A stretch of 64,000 nt of DNA from JBBDJB01 sp040880125 (GTDB lineage: Bacteria; Planctomycetota; Planctomycetia; Pirellulales; JBBDJB01): the NCBI GenBank assembly GCA_040880125.1, contig JBBDJB010000021.1, positions 1 through 64,000 of the forward strand. Direction: 5' to 3'. Shown here one piece after another: positions 26,001 through 34,307 of the stretch. Below the pieces are notes generated by a model. That model saw nothing but the letters and a program-made list of their open reading frames with translations. It was not told the DNA's origin and did not search any database. Position numbers and translations under genes: made by a program. Position 1 is the stretch's first letter. Each line of letters starts with the position of its first letter.

Positions 26001-26579
26001 ATGCGTTGGTTCTGGATCGATCGGTTTACCGAACTGGTCAGTGGGGTGCGGGCAACGTCCGTCAAGAACGTGTCGTTGGCCGAGGATCACCTGCACGATC
26101 ATTTCAAGGGTTGCCCAATCATGCCCAACTCGCTGATCGTCGAGGGCATGGCCCAAACCGGAGGCATCTTGGTCAACGAGTGGAGTGACTTCCGCGAACG
26201 CGTGGTGCTGGCGAAGCTGGCCCGCAGCCGCTTCCATTTTCCGGCCGCGCCGGGCGATACGCTGACATATCGTTCGGAGATCATCCAGTTGGGACAAGAC
26301 GGGGCAATGGTGTCGGCCACCAGTCACGTGGGCGAGCGACTGCAGGCGGATGCCGATATGTTCTTTGCCCATCTGGACGTTGATCACCGTGCGGGAGAGT
26401 CGCTTTTCGAGCCGGAGGATTTTCTCAACTGGCTGAAGATCCTCAAGGTGTTCGAGGTCGGACGTAAAGAGGATGGATCCCCAATTAAGATCCCGCCTCA
26501 CCTGGCCTCCTCCGAAACGGCGGCGGGCGGCAATGCGAAGGGGGCGGAATTCGCCGCCAACAGGGGAAGCAAGCCATGA
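26001..26579 (+). CDS. Second FabZ-like dehydratase/thioesterase-fold protein
   Basis: A 192-residue hot-dog-fold protein paralogous to the one at 24110. The active-site stretch DHFKGCPIMPNSLIVEGMAQ keeps the FabZ-type His and Glu, with PNS in place of PGV. RSRFHFPAAPGDTLTYRSEI matches the family. A C-terminal extension (about 140-192) is poorly conserved. Two divergent FabZ-like proteins in one operon could work on different chain lengths or form a heterodimer. AGGGG about 9 bases before ATG 26001 supports the start; the stop overlaps the next start (ATGA). Confidence 0.85.
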   Translation: MRWFWIDRFTELVSGVRATSVKNVSLAEDHLHDHFKGCPIMPNSLIVEGMAQTGGILVNEWSDFRERVVLAKLARSRFHFPAAPGDTLTYRSEIIQLGQDGAMVSATSHVGERLQADADMFFAHLDVDHRAGESLFEPEDFLNWLKILKVFEVGRKEDGSPIKIPPHLASSETAAGGNAKGAEFAANRGSKP

Positions 26580-27859
26580 GACGTCGCGTTGTCGTCACCG
26601 GTGTCGGATGCGTTACACCGCTGGGGGCCGACGTGGAGGAGATGTGGAATCATCTCCAAGAGGGCCACTCCGGCGTAGGACCCACGACTATCTTCGACGC
26701 CAGTAACTTTCCCACCAAAATCTCGGCCGAGGTCCGCAACTGGGACATCACCGAGCTGGGTGAAGACCCTGAGCGGTGGAAGTATCGCGGCCGGCACACG
26801 CGGTTTGCCGCCGGCGCGGCGACCAAGGCCGTGCGCGACGCCGGCATCAACGGCGATCTCGACCCGCTGCGGTTCGGCGTCTACCTGGGCAGCGGCGAGG
26901 GCCAGCAGGACTTCGACAACTTCACGCGGATGATGACCGAAGCCTTGGCCGGCGGCGATCTCGATATTGCCGCCTTTACCAAGGCAGGCCTCGAATCGCT
27001 CCATCCAATGGCAGAGCTGGAGCAGGAACCCAACATGCCGGCAGGGCACCTGGCGAGCATGTTCAACGCCCAGGGCCCCAACACCAACTGCTTAACCGCC
27101 TGCGCCGCCAGCAGTCAGGCCGTTGGCGAAGCGGCCGAACTGATCCGCCGCGGCGATGCCGACGTGATGCTCTCCGGCGGAACGCACAGCATGATCCACC
27201 CGTTCGGCGTCACGGGCTTCAACCTGCTCACGGCACTCTCCACGCGCAACGACGAGCCGGAGCGGGCTTCCCGGCCGTTCGACCGCCAGCGCGACGGCTT
27301 TGTGCTGGGCGAAGGCGCTTCGATGTTGATCCTGGAAGAGCTGGAGCACGCCAAGGCCCGTGGCGCGCAGATCTACGGCGAAGTCCTCGGCTACGGCTCG
27401 ACGGCGGACGCCTTCCGCATCACCGATACGCACCCCGAAGGACGCGGCGCGATCAGTTGCATTCGGATGGCCCTGAAGGATGCCGGGCTGAATCCGGAAC
27501 AGATCGATTACATCAACGCACACGGCACCAGCACGTCGGTGAACGATAAGGTCGAGTCGCTGGCCATCAAAAAAGGGCTAGGAGAGGAAGTGGCCTATCG
27601 CGTGCCGGTCTCCAGCACCAAGAGCATGATGGGGCACCTGATCGCCGCCGCCGGTGCGACGGAACTGATCGTCTGCCTGATGGCCATCCGCGATGGCGTG
27701 CTGCCGCCGACGATCAACTACGAGAACCCTGATCCTGACTGCGATCTGGATTACATCCCCAACACGGCCCGCGAAACCCGTTGCGAACATGCGCTGAGCA
27801 ATAGCTTCGGTTTCGGCGGCCAGAATGTGTGCTTGATTCTGAGCCGCTTTCGCGGGTGA
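26576..27859 (+). CDS. FabF-like beta-ketoacyl-ACP synthase
   Basis: A 427-residue condensing enzyme. Catalytic triad: Cys176 in LTACAASSQAVGEA, His316 in NAHGTSTSVND and His354 in SSTKSMMGHLIAAAG; the C-terminal NSFGFGGQN is standard for KAS II. It extends acyl chains on ACP with malonyl-ACP. Compared with E. coli FabF (413) it has small extra segments near residues 54-72 (NWDITELGEDPERWKY) and 135-165. The ATG overlaps the stop of the second FabZ-like gene by 4 bases and follows AGGGG. Last gene of the cluster; no FabD, FabH or FabI gene is present, so those functions come from elsewhere. Confidence 0.92.
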   Translation: MRRRVVVTGVGCVTPLGADVEEMWNHLQEGHSGVGPTTIFDASNFPTKISAEVRNWDITELGEDPERWKYRGRHTRFAAGAATKAVRDAGINGDLDPLRFGVYLGSGEGQQDFDNFTRMMTEALAGGDLDIAAFTKAGLESLHPMAELEQEPNMPAGHLASMFNAQGPNTNCLTACAASSQAVGEAAELIRRGDADVMLSGGTHSMIHPFGVTGFNLLTALSTRNDEPERASRPFDRQRDGFVLGEGASMLILEELEHAKARGAQIYGEVLGYGSTADAFRITDTHPEGRGAISCIRMALKDAGLNPEQIDYINAHGTSTSVNDKVESLAIKKGLGEEVAYRVPVSSTKSMMGHLIAAAGATELIVCLMAIRDGVLPPTINYENPDPDCDLDYIPNTARETRCEHALSNSFGFGGQNVCLILSRFRG

Positions 27860-27963
27860 GCTTATTACTACGCCGTCCAGGGAAAATGGGACGGGCATCT
27901 TGTCGCCGCTGCCAGCATCGAGCCAGTTTCCTTTTCTCGCCCGTGCGACTCTGCGCTTTAGGC

Positions 27964-28308
27964 CTAGCGGCCGAGGCCGGGCGGATTTTTCTGCAGGAAG
28001 TCCCGCGGCCCGCGCGTCGTATAATAGGGATAGCTGACCGTGCCGGACGGAGGACCGCCCTGCTGCCCGAGTGTCGCGGGCGGACCGTGATGGTGAAGCA
28101 ATGGGTGACCGCCCGAGCCGTCGCCGTGGGCGCCGGCCAGGCCGCCGGCGCACTCGGTACATCCGGCCCCGCCCAGATGGGCTCCGCCGCCGCAGTCGAC
28201 GCAGGCGCCGCAGTCGCCGCCGTGCACCAAGTAGTGCTTAAGAGGGCAGCAGCCAGTTCCGCCGATCATGGCCACCAGAACGGCCATCGCATAGCTCGCG
28301 CGTCTCAT
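27964..28308 (-). CDS. Small Cys/Gly/His-rich putative lipoprotein with YYTTRGPRDFL tail
   Basis: A 114-residue protein beginning with a signal-like segment and a possible lipobox ending at Cys20 (MIGGTGC). The middle is rich in Gly, Cys and His: HGGDCGACVDCGGGAHLGG, GCTECAGG, HPLLHHHG, suggesting metal binding. The tail YPYYTTRGPRDFLQKNPP resembles a short C-terminal motif I associate with small planctomycete proteins (recalled, not searched). GGAGAG 10 bases before the ATG supports translation. Function unknown. Converges with the FabF-like gene. Confidence 0.65.
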   Translation of the reverse strand: MRRASYAMAVLVAMIGGTGCCPLKHYLVHGGDCGACVDCGGGAHLGGAGCTECAGGLAGAHGDGSGGHPLLHHHGPPATLGQQGGPPSGTVSYPYYTTRGPRDFLQKNPPGLGR

Positions 28309-28659
28309 AGGATTTCACTCTCCATATCCGCGACAGCCCGTCGCAGCTCGACAAGCCGGCGGGCTGCATTGTGCTCAAAGTTGGTGGCATACTGCCCCGC
28401 CGGCGTCGCGACTAGAAGCGCACACCGCCGGATTGCTTCGCCACCTGTTCTTGGGTATCGGCCGCATGACCCGTAGAATTGAAAGAATCGCTAGAACGCA
28501 CATAACCAGCCACCGCCCCCGGTGGCGACCCAGGTATGTATGGGAGATGGGACAGGCCAGTCGCGTTTCCCTGTCGGCATGCTAGCGGTGATCGATACGC
28601 TGGCGTTGAGTGTGGCGTGCGTACCAGCACAGGCTGTCGAATTTTTCTGGAACTCTATC
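28309..28659. other. Divergent intergenic region
   Basis: About 350 bases between the small lipoprotein gene and the beta-helix gene. The frame of the latter is open through part of it (from 28522) but without signal peptide or ribosome-binding site. TTGAAA at about 28479 has no good -10 at 17 bases. Nothing else recognised. Confidence 0.4.
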
Positions 28660-29940
28660 ATGAACAACTTCCGCGCCGATGTCCTGGCTGCCATCGTTCT
28701 TATCGCGGCGATTTCCGTCGGCTGCCAGCAAGAGGAGACCTCTTCCGGTGCGGCGCCGTCCCTCGTGCGGATCGAGCCCGGCGCCGATGCGGCCCGGCGG
28801 ATTCAAGAGGCCCTGATCCAGGCGCAGCCGGGCGACACCATCGAACTGGCCGCCGGCCGCTACGACTTCACCTCCACGCTGTCGCTCGACGTGCGCGACG
28901 TGACCGTCCGCGGCCAGGGGCATGACAAGACCCTCCTTACTTTCACGGGACAGCGGCAGGGGACTGGCGGCGAAGGTGTCTCTATCACGTCCGACGGCGT
29001 CGAGATACGTGACCTCGCGATCGAAGACACGCAGGGAGACGCGCTGAAGATCAACGGCGCCGAGGACATCGTCGTCCGCAATGTGCGCACCGAATGGACC
29101 GGCGAGCCACAGGAGACCAACGGCGCTTACGGTATCTATCCAGTGATGTGCCGCCGCGTGCTGGTCGAAGGGTGCATCGCGCGGGGTGCCTCCGACGCCG
29201 GGATCTATGTCGGTCAGTCGGAAGACGTCGTCGTCCGGCGGAACTCGGCCAAGGAGAATGTCGCCGGCATCGAGATCGAGAACTGCACCCGGGCCGACGT
29301 CTACGACAACGACATAACGGGAAACACCGGCGGCATCCTGGTTTTTTCGCTGCCCAATTTGCCGGCCGGCAACGGCAGCGTCTGCCGCGTGTTCGACAAC
29401 CGCGTCTCGGACAACAACCATCGCAACTTCGCTCCCCAGGGCAATATCGTCGGCATGGTCCCGCCAGGGACTGGCATCATGATCATGGCCTACGACCAGG
29501 TCGAGGTCTTCGACAACACCATCGCCAATAACCAGACGGTGAACCTGGCGATTCTCAGCTATCTCGTCACGGAAAAGCAGTTCGATGATTCCGATTACGA
29601 TCCGTATTGCGAAGCGATCCACGTTCACGACAACCGCTTTGAGGGCGGCGGCGACGAGCCGCAGGGTAAACTCGGCACCGTGTTGGGGGCGCTGCTGGGC
29701 GGTCAATTTCCCGACATCGCCTACGACGGCCTGAACGACCCGGCCAAGGTCACCGATGGACAATTGTCCGAGTCGCTGCGAATCTCGATTCACGACAATG
29801 GCGACGCGGACTTTGCGAATCTCGATCTGGAGAACTTCGAGCCGCCGCTGAAGTGGCCGACGGTCAGCCGCGATGCCGACCCCTATGCGAGCCCGTTGGA
29901 GCCGCTCGCGCCTGTGATTTGGGAGGGGCTCGCGCAATGA
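28660..29940 (+). CDS. Parallel beta-helix lipoprotein (TIGR03805 type)
   Basis: A 426-residue lipoprotein: signal ADVLAAIVLIAAISVGCQQ with lipid-modified Cys20. From about residue 60 to 330 it has right-handed parallel beta-helix repeats (VTVRGQGHDKTLLTFTG, VEIRDLAIEDTQGDALKI, VVVRRNSAKENVAGIEIEN, VEVFDNTIANNQT), as in pectate-lyase-like folds. No catalytic site can be assigned. It forms a two-gene pair with the next gene, overlapping by 4 bases (ATGA). This matches the TIGR03805/TIGR03806 pair, described as co-occurring exported proteins of unknown function. The open frame begins at 28522, but ATG 28660 starts the signal peptide. Confidence 0.85.
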   Translation: MNNFRADVLAAIVLIAAISVGCQQEETSSGAAPSLVRIEPGADAARRIQEALIQAQPGDTIELAAGRYDFTSTLSLDVRDVTVRGQGHDKTLLTFTGQRQGTGGEGVSITSDGVEIRDLAIEDTQGDALKINGAEDIVVRNVRTEWTGEPQETNGAYGIYPVMCRRVLVEGCIARGASDAGIYVGQSEDVVVRRNSAKENVAGIEIENCTRADVYDNDITGNTGGILVFSLPNLPAGNGSVCRVFDNRVSDNNHRNFAPQGNIVGMVPPGTGIMIMAYDQVEVFDNTIANNQTVNLAILSYLVTEKQFDDSDYDPYCEAIHVHDNRFEGGGDEPQGKLGTVLGALLGGQFPDIAYDGLNDPAKVTDGQLSESLRISIHDNGDADFANLDLENFEPPLKWPTVSRDADPYASPLEPLAPVIWEGLAQ

Positions 29941-31097
29941 TGCCACGCAGTCGAGCGGCAGTATGCGCAGCCCTTGCGGCGGTGGTTCTCGTTGCCGCCG
30001 GATGTCGGCAAGAGCAACCGGTGTGGGAAGGCCCGCCGCCGACGAGCCTGGCGGAGTACGGGCTGTTCGTCGGAAACGGCAGCACGCAGCAGCCGACCGA
30101 GGGCGTCATTCCGTACGACGTCAATTCGGAGCTCTTCTCGGACTACGCCGAAAAGTACCGCTTCATCAAGCTCCCGCCCGGCGGCCAAGCGGTCTACCAT
30201 CCCGACGAAGTGTTCGATCTGCCCGTGGGCACGATCCTCGCCAAGACGTTCGCCATCCCGCACGATCGCCGCGATCTTAAACAGGGGGAGCGACTCATCG
30301 AAACCCGCATCCTCATGCATCGCGAGGACGGCTGGGTTGGCCTTCCCTACGTGTGGAACGAAAATCGGACCGACGCCAAGCTGGAACTGGCCGGCGGCAC
30401 GGTCGATGTCGAGTGGATCCACGACGACGGTCAGCGCCTCACGAACAACTACATCGTCCCCAACGCGAACCAGTGCAAGGGCTGTCATAAGTCGGGCGAT
30501 CGCATGATTCCTATCGGCCCCAAGGCGCGGCATCTCAACCGCGACTTTGCGTACGCCGGCGGCATAGAAAACCAGTTCCAGCATTGGGAGAAGGCCGGAG
30601 TACTGGCCAGAGCACCGGCGCCGGCCGATGCGCCGCGGCTGGCCGTTTGGGACGACCCGGAAAGCGGCACACTGGACGAGCGCGCCCGTGCGTGGCTAGA
30701 GATCAACTGTGCCCATTGCCATCACCCCGACGGTCCCGCTGCCAACTCCGGTCTCGATCTGATGGCGAGCCAGACTAATCCGACCGAGTTCGGCGTTTTG
30801 AAATCGCCGGTGGCGGCCGGCCGCGGCTCCGGCGGGCTGCTGTACGACATCGTGCCGGGTAAGCCGGATGCATCGATCCTGATGCTGCGGATCGAGTCCA
30901 CCGACCCGGATATCATGATGCCGGAATTGGGCAAGCGACTGATCCATGAAGAAGGAGTCGCGCTGGTGCGCGAATGGATCGCGGCGATGGAACCCTCGCC
31001 GGAGGTGGAGGCGCGTCGGCCGCTCGCCTCCGAGGAAGGCCGGGCGGTCGCTCGTGGTTCTGCCAAACTGCGGACAGCGGCCGACCACGCAGATTGA
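29937..31097 (+). CDS. Diheme c-type cytochrome-like lipoprotein (TIGR03806/SO2930 type)
   Basis: A 386-residue exported lipoprotein (signal VCAALAAVVLVAAGCRQ, Cys near 23). Two heme c attachment motifs: CKGCH (about 183-187, in NANQCKGCHKSGDRMIP) and CAHCH (about 261-265, in LEINCAHCHHPDGPA). N-terminal motif IPYDVNSELFSDYAEKYRFI and the C-terminal MLRIESTDPDIMMPELGK (possible Met ligand) are family features. The ATG overlaps the beta-helix gene's stop, indicating coupled expression. It probably transfers electrons outside the inner membrane; the partner is unknown. The last 30 residues are low in conservation. Confidence 0.85.
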   Translation: MMPRSRAAVCAALAAVVLVAAGCRQEQPVWEGPPPTSLAEYGLFVGNGSTQQPTEGVIPYDVNSELFSDYAEKYRFIKLPPGGQAVYHPDEVFDLPVGTILAKTFAIPHDRRDLKQGERLIETRILMHREDGWVGLPYVWNENRTDAKLELAGGTVDVEWIHDDGQRLTNNYIVPNANQCKGCHKSGDRMIPIGPKARHLNRDFAYAGGIENQFQHWEKAGVLARAPAPADAPRLAVWDDPESGTLDERARAWLEINCAHCHHPDGPAANSGLDLMASQTNPTEFGVLKSPVAAGRGSGGLLYDIVPGKPDASILMLRIESTDPDIMMPELGKRLIHEEGVALVREWIAAMEPSPEVEARRPLASEEGRAVARGSAKLRTAADHAD

Positions 31098-31111
31098 TTC
31101 GGGGACGTTGC

Positions 31112-31130
31112 CAGACATCCCTGTCTGTGC
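31112..31130 (-). repeat. Palindromic repeat family A, reverse orientation
   Basis: CAGACATCCCTGTCTGTGC, a partial copy starting 14 bases after the cytochrome gene's stop. Confidence 0.65.
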
Positions 31131-31143
31131 GTGATTGTATATC

Positions 31144-31180
31144 CCCTCTCCCCAGCCCTCTCCCCGCGGGGGAGAGGGAG
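31144..31180. repeat. CCCTCTCCCC/GGGGAGAGGG inverted repeat (family C)
   Basis: CCCTCTCCCC (31156-31165) and GGGGAGAGGG (31169-31178) form a perfect 10-base-pair stem with a 3-base loop; a further CCCCTCTCCCC lies just to the left. Similar elements are at 51396-51431 and 60074-60098. It may stop transcription after the cytochrome gene, but no T-run follows. Confidence 0.7.
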
Positions 31181-31283
31181 TAAATGTTTCGCACCGCGTA
31201 TCCTGTGGCGCGCGAGCCGCGCACCTTTACTACCGAGCCGCGATTCTGGACGGCCAGCGGCAAAGCTGTTACGGTTTTCGACT

Positions 31284-32147
31284 ATGGTGGCCAGTATTGA
31301 ATACATCGAACGCGTGATCGCCGTGTACGGCCAGGCGGCCGAGGCGAACCGCCAAACGCCCTCGCGGCAGGGCAACGTCATCGTTCTTACCGACGATGTC
31401 GGCGACGACGTGATGATCACCGCCGACGTGCACGGGCACCGCCAGAACTTCAACGCCATCGTCAAGCGGGCCGCACTCGAGGAACATCCTCGGCGGCATC
31501 TAGTGATGCAGGAGGTCTGCCACGGCGGGCCGGTCTACGCCTCCAACGGCGGCTGCATGTCCTACACCCTGTTGGAGGACGTGGCCAAGCTGAAGGTCCG
31601 TTATCCGGATCGGGTTCACTTTCTGCTCAGCAACCACGAGATGGCCGAACTGACCGACTATCCAATCGTCAAAGGCCAGAAGATGCTCAACCTGCTGTTC
31701 CGTTACGGACTGCAGGAGATGTACGGCCCGGCGACCGAAAAGGTCCGCGAGGCGTACCGGGGGTTTTTGCGAACCTGTCCGCTGGCGGTCCGTTTGCCGG
31801 GCGACGTCGTGGTGAGCCATAGCCTGCCGGAGAACCTGGAGCGCGTCGCGTTCGACAAGAGCATCCTTCAGCGCGAACTGGGCATGGAAGATTTCGAGCC
31901 GAACGGATCACTCTTCAACATGGTGTGGGGGCGCGACTATCGCGAGGAGAACGCCCGGCGGTTCGCCGAACAGATCGGCGCCAGCGTGCTCATCCACGGA
32001 CACGACCCCTGCCCGCAAGGCTACAAGACGCCCAACGCAGTGCAGGTGATTCTGGACTGCTGTGCGCGGCCGGCCAGCTACGTGGTGTTGCCGCTGGATG
32101 AGCCGCTCGACCACGCAGGAATTGTCGAGCGGATCGAGCAGTTGTGA
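31284..32147 (+). CDS. Calcineurin-like metallophosphatase
   Basis: A 287-residue metallophosphoesterase. Metal-binding motifs in order: MITADVHGHRQNF (Asp-x-His, about 44-56), FLLSNHEMAEL (SNHE in place of GNHE, about 112-122), VVVSHSLP (about 180) and ASVLIHGHDPC (GH-x-H region, about 230). The usual GDxxDR segment is replaced by CHGGPVYASNGG, so it is an atypical member; it could be a Ser/Thr phosphatase or a nucleotide/lipid phosphatase. It appears cytoplasmic. ATG 31284 is chosen because residues just beyond it are helical and conserved-looking, while the upstream frame reads through two repeats. Confidence 0.82.
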   Translation: MVASIEYIERVIAVYGQAAEANRQTPSRQGNVIVLTDDVGDDVMITADVHGHRQNFNAIVKRAALEEHPRRHLVMQEVCHGGPVYASNGGCMSYTLLEDVAKLKVRYPDRVHFLLSNHEMAELTDYPIVKGQKMLNLLFRYGLQEMYGPATEKVREAYRGFLRTCPLAVRLPGDVVVSHSLPENLERVAFDKSILQRELGMEDFEPNGSLFNMVWGRDYREENARRFAEQIGASVLIHGHDPCPQGYKTPNAVQVILDCCARPASYVVLPLDEPLDHAGIVERIEQL

Positions 32148-32170
32148 CGCGGTCGCGTTCGCTGAGATTT

Positions 32171-32194
32171 GTAGGGTCCGTTGTGCGGACCTAC
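32171..32194. repeat. GTAGGGTCCG..CGGACCTAC inverted repeat (family D)
   Basis: GTAGGGTCCG (32171-32180), loop TTGTG, CGGACCTAC (32186-32194). Twenty-three bases after the phosphatase stop. A near-identical copy follows dnaK at 57150-57173. Possible transcript-end hairpin or REP-like element. Confidence 0.7.
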
Positions 32195-32351
32195 TTGGGT
32201 GTTGAGTCCGCTGAGACGACCCGTCGCAAGGTGCTGTGAAGTAGGGGAGCCGGCACCTCGCAAATCGATTGCGTGGCAAAGCGAAAGTCGAACAGCTCGG
32301 AGCCAGTTTCTTTGGCTCCACGGCGCAGCAGATCGGTCCGCACCATGGACG

Positions 32352-32600
32352 CTACGCGTGGACCCGCTTGGGGATCGAGAACGAATAGAGGATCACGACG
32401 GCGCCGGCGGAGATCAGGCTCCAGGGGGCCCACTTCGGCGGCACGATCTCCCGCGAGCCGGAGACGGCTGCCTCGGCAATGGCGAAAGGATTCGACTGCG
32501 ATCCGCTCTCCATCTTCAGCACTGCCTTGTCAATCGCCATGGCCTCCACGCCAAGCAGGCAGCACGTGATGCCCACGGCTAGAAACAGGGCACGCCACAT
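32352..32600 (-). CDS. Small two-helix membrane protein, 82 aa
   Basis: Unrecognised small membrane protein: an N-terminal hydrophobic helix or signal anchor (ALFLAVGITCCLLGVEAMAI, about 4-23), a polar loop with KMESGSQSNPF, and a C-terminal helix (PWSLISAGAVVILYSFSIP, about 59-77). AAAGGAG lies 7 bases before ATG 32600, a strong ribosome-binding site. The KWAPWSLISAGAVVILYSF segment has a look I associate with a small planctomycete family, but I cannot name it. It stands alone and faces the phosphatase gene. Confidence 0.65.
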   Translation of the reverse strand: MWRALFLAVGITCCLLGVEAMAIDKAVLKMESGSQSNPFAIAEAAVSGSREIVPPKWAPWSLISAGAVVILYSFSIPKRVHA

Positions 32601-32960
32601 CGCAGGCTCCTTTCGTCACGGTGCCGCCGGCTGGCGGACGCACAAGTTGCGGACGCGAGGCGCCGCGCTGCATTGAGGGTTTCACTTCATTGGCTACTTC
32701 GTTCATCGACCTCTCGACGGGCCTGACTGAAGCGTCGCGCCCCCAGGTGCGGCCGGGCGAAGCCCTGTCCCCGGCCGGTTAAGCGGATCAAAACGGTAGC
32801 GACGCCAGGTACCGACCGCAGTCTGATTAGCGGGGCGATCGCTTGGCCACAGGCTCGCTTTGGCGGTTTGTGCCGGCGACGTCTATCATGGACCTGTGCG
32901 CAGCCAACAGGTCGTGGCACACCTGATGGTCTCGACAGCGGACCCTGCCTGGAGCAATCG
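32601..32960. other. Divergent intergenic region
   Basis: About 360 bases between the small membrane protein gene and the coiled-coil/retropepsin-like gene. No repeat, RNA gene or convincing promoter was identified. Confidence 0.4.
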
Positions 32961-34022
32961 ATGCGAACCCCTTGGACTAGTGCGGTGCCGATCGTAGCGG
33001 TTTTCGCGTGGGCGAGCTGCGCACTGGCGGTGGCGCACGCCCGCGCGGACGAATCCGCGGCCCGCGAGCTGCTCCGCATGAAGGAATTAATCCAGACGGG
33101 CGACATCTGGATCGTGCCGGAGGAGACACAACTGCGGCGGCGGATGGAGTCGCTCCCCGGCGCACGGCGGGAGTACTTCGCCGCTCGGCGCAGCATGCGT
33201 CAGTTGCGGGAGACTCTCACCGCGCTTCGTTCGCAGTCGCAGCAAACGCGCGCCGCCATCGACCAGGGGGAGCGGCAGCGGCTGCGCAACGGACTGGGTG
33301 CGCTGGCGGTACAGACAATCGAAAAGCGGCTGGAGCAGCTTCGACGGCAGGCCTCCGAACAGGCGGGAAAGCTCGAGCGACTCGATGCGGCGGACGAGAC
33401 GTCCGAGCTTGCAAAGGCGGCCCTGCGATTGCACAAGGCCCGGCTGGAATTGATGAATCAGCTCCTTTGGTGCCGGCGGCTGCACGCGGCGATTGGCACT
33501 CGCTATGAGGCGTTGCGCAATGACCCGCAGGTAATGCAGGCGATCGATAGATTGGGCGGCGAGGCTCGCCTGGGGCCGATCGAGCCGCTTGACATAGTCG
33601 GCCGGCGGTTGGCTCGTTTCGAGGAGGAAGTGCTGACAGGCGCGGTTCCGCTCATCCAGCGGGGGACGCAGTACAGCTTCGCCGCACGGCTGGGCGATGT
33701 GGCCGCGACCTTCAGCTATTCCGGACCCGACGGCGAGTCGGTCGTCACCCCAAGCCTGCTCAAGTCCGCCGGAATCGGCGTGCCGGACGGTGCAGAGCAA
33801 GTAACCGTGCACATCGACGAGCGGCGGATTCCCGCGCAGCGGATCACGCTCGACTCGGTGCGCGTCGGCACGCATGAGCTGCGCGACGTGCCGGCGCTGG
33901 CCGTCGGCCCGGAAGGGGAAGATCTGGGGGCGCGGTTGGGCGGGTCGGCCTTCGAACACTATCGGGTGGAACTGGATGGCCCGGGTCTGCTGTTGCGGCT
34001 GTCAACCCGATTGGCGCCCTAA
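32961..34022 (+). CDS. Exported coiled-coil protein with degenerate retropepsin-like domain
   Basis: A 353-residue protein: signal peptide (VPIVAVFAWASCALAVAHARA), a long Arg/Gln/Glu-rich helical coiled-coil region (about 30-200), and a C-terminal beta domain (about 225-345) with the outline of clan AA aspartyl (retropepsin-like) proteases: ...VTPSLLKSAGI..., QRITLDSVRVGTHELRDVPALAV, then LGGSAFEHYRVELDG. The catalytic DTGAS motif is missing, replaced by SGPDGES, so it is probably not an active protease. CTGGAG 8 bases before ATG 32961 supports the start. Function unknown; an envelope binding role is a guess. Confidence 0.65.
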   Translation: MRTPWTSAVPIVAVFAWASCALAVAHARADESAARELLRMKELIQTGDIWIVPEETQLRRRMESLPGARREYFAARRSMRQLRETLTALRSQSQQTRAAIDQGERQRLRNGLGALAVQTIEKRLEQLRRQASEQAGKLERLDAADETSELAKAALRLHKARLELMNQLLWCRRLHAAIGTRYEALRNDPQVMQAIDRLGGEARLGPIEPLDIVGRRLARFEEEVLTGAVPLIQRGTQYSFAARLGDVAATFSYSGPDGESVVTPSLLKSAGIGVPDGAEQVTVHIDERRIPAQRITLDSVRVGTHELRDVPALAVGPEGEDLGARLGGSAFEHYRVELDGPGLLLRLSTRLAP

Positions 34023-34245
34023 CCAAATCCGCTCTGCGCCCGATTGCCGCCAGTGGTGGTGTGCCGCTCTTGCTGGTCTAGCTGGACTGCCTGCTGTTCG
34101 CCTTTTGGACTGGGGGCTGTAGCGGACATGCCGAGATTGTGGTGAGCGATGCTGCAAAAGCGAGTGCTGCGCTCGGGTCGCAGTCAATGACCGTGGCGAT
34201 TGTGGCCGATGCTTCTAGATGAGGAGCCGGCGCAGGATGGGACTG

Positions 34246-34274
34246 TTGTTCCGGTCCTGGGCCACTCCTATAAT
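34246..34274 (+). promoter_or_regulatory. Strong predicted sigma70 promoter of the PAS-GAF-receiver gene
   Basis: TTGTTC (34246-34251), a 17-base spacer and a perfect TATAAT (34269-34274). Transcription would start near 34281, leaving a 27-base leader with GGGAGAGAGG just before a TTG start at 34308. The promoter lies inside the longest open frame, which argues against the upstream starts at 34200/34209. Confidence 0.7.
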
Positions 34275-34307
34275 GCCTACGGACGAGGCTTCAACCGGGA
34301 GAGAGGA

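Noticed and set aside
28582..29946. Antisense open frame (454 codons) across the beta-helix gene
   Set aside because: The forward strand has a lipoprotein signal and regular repeats, and overlaps the next gene's start in operon style.
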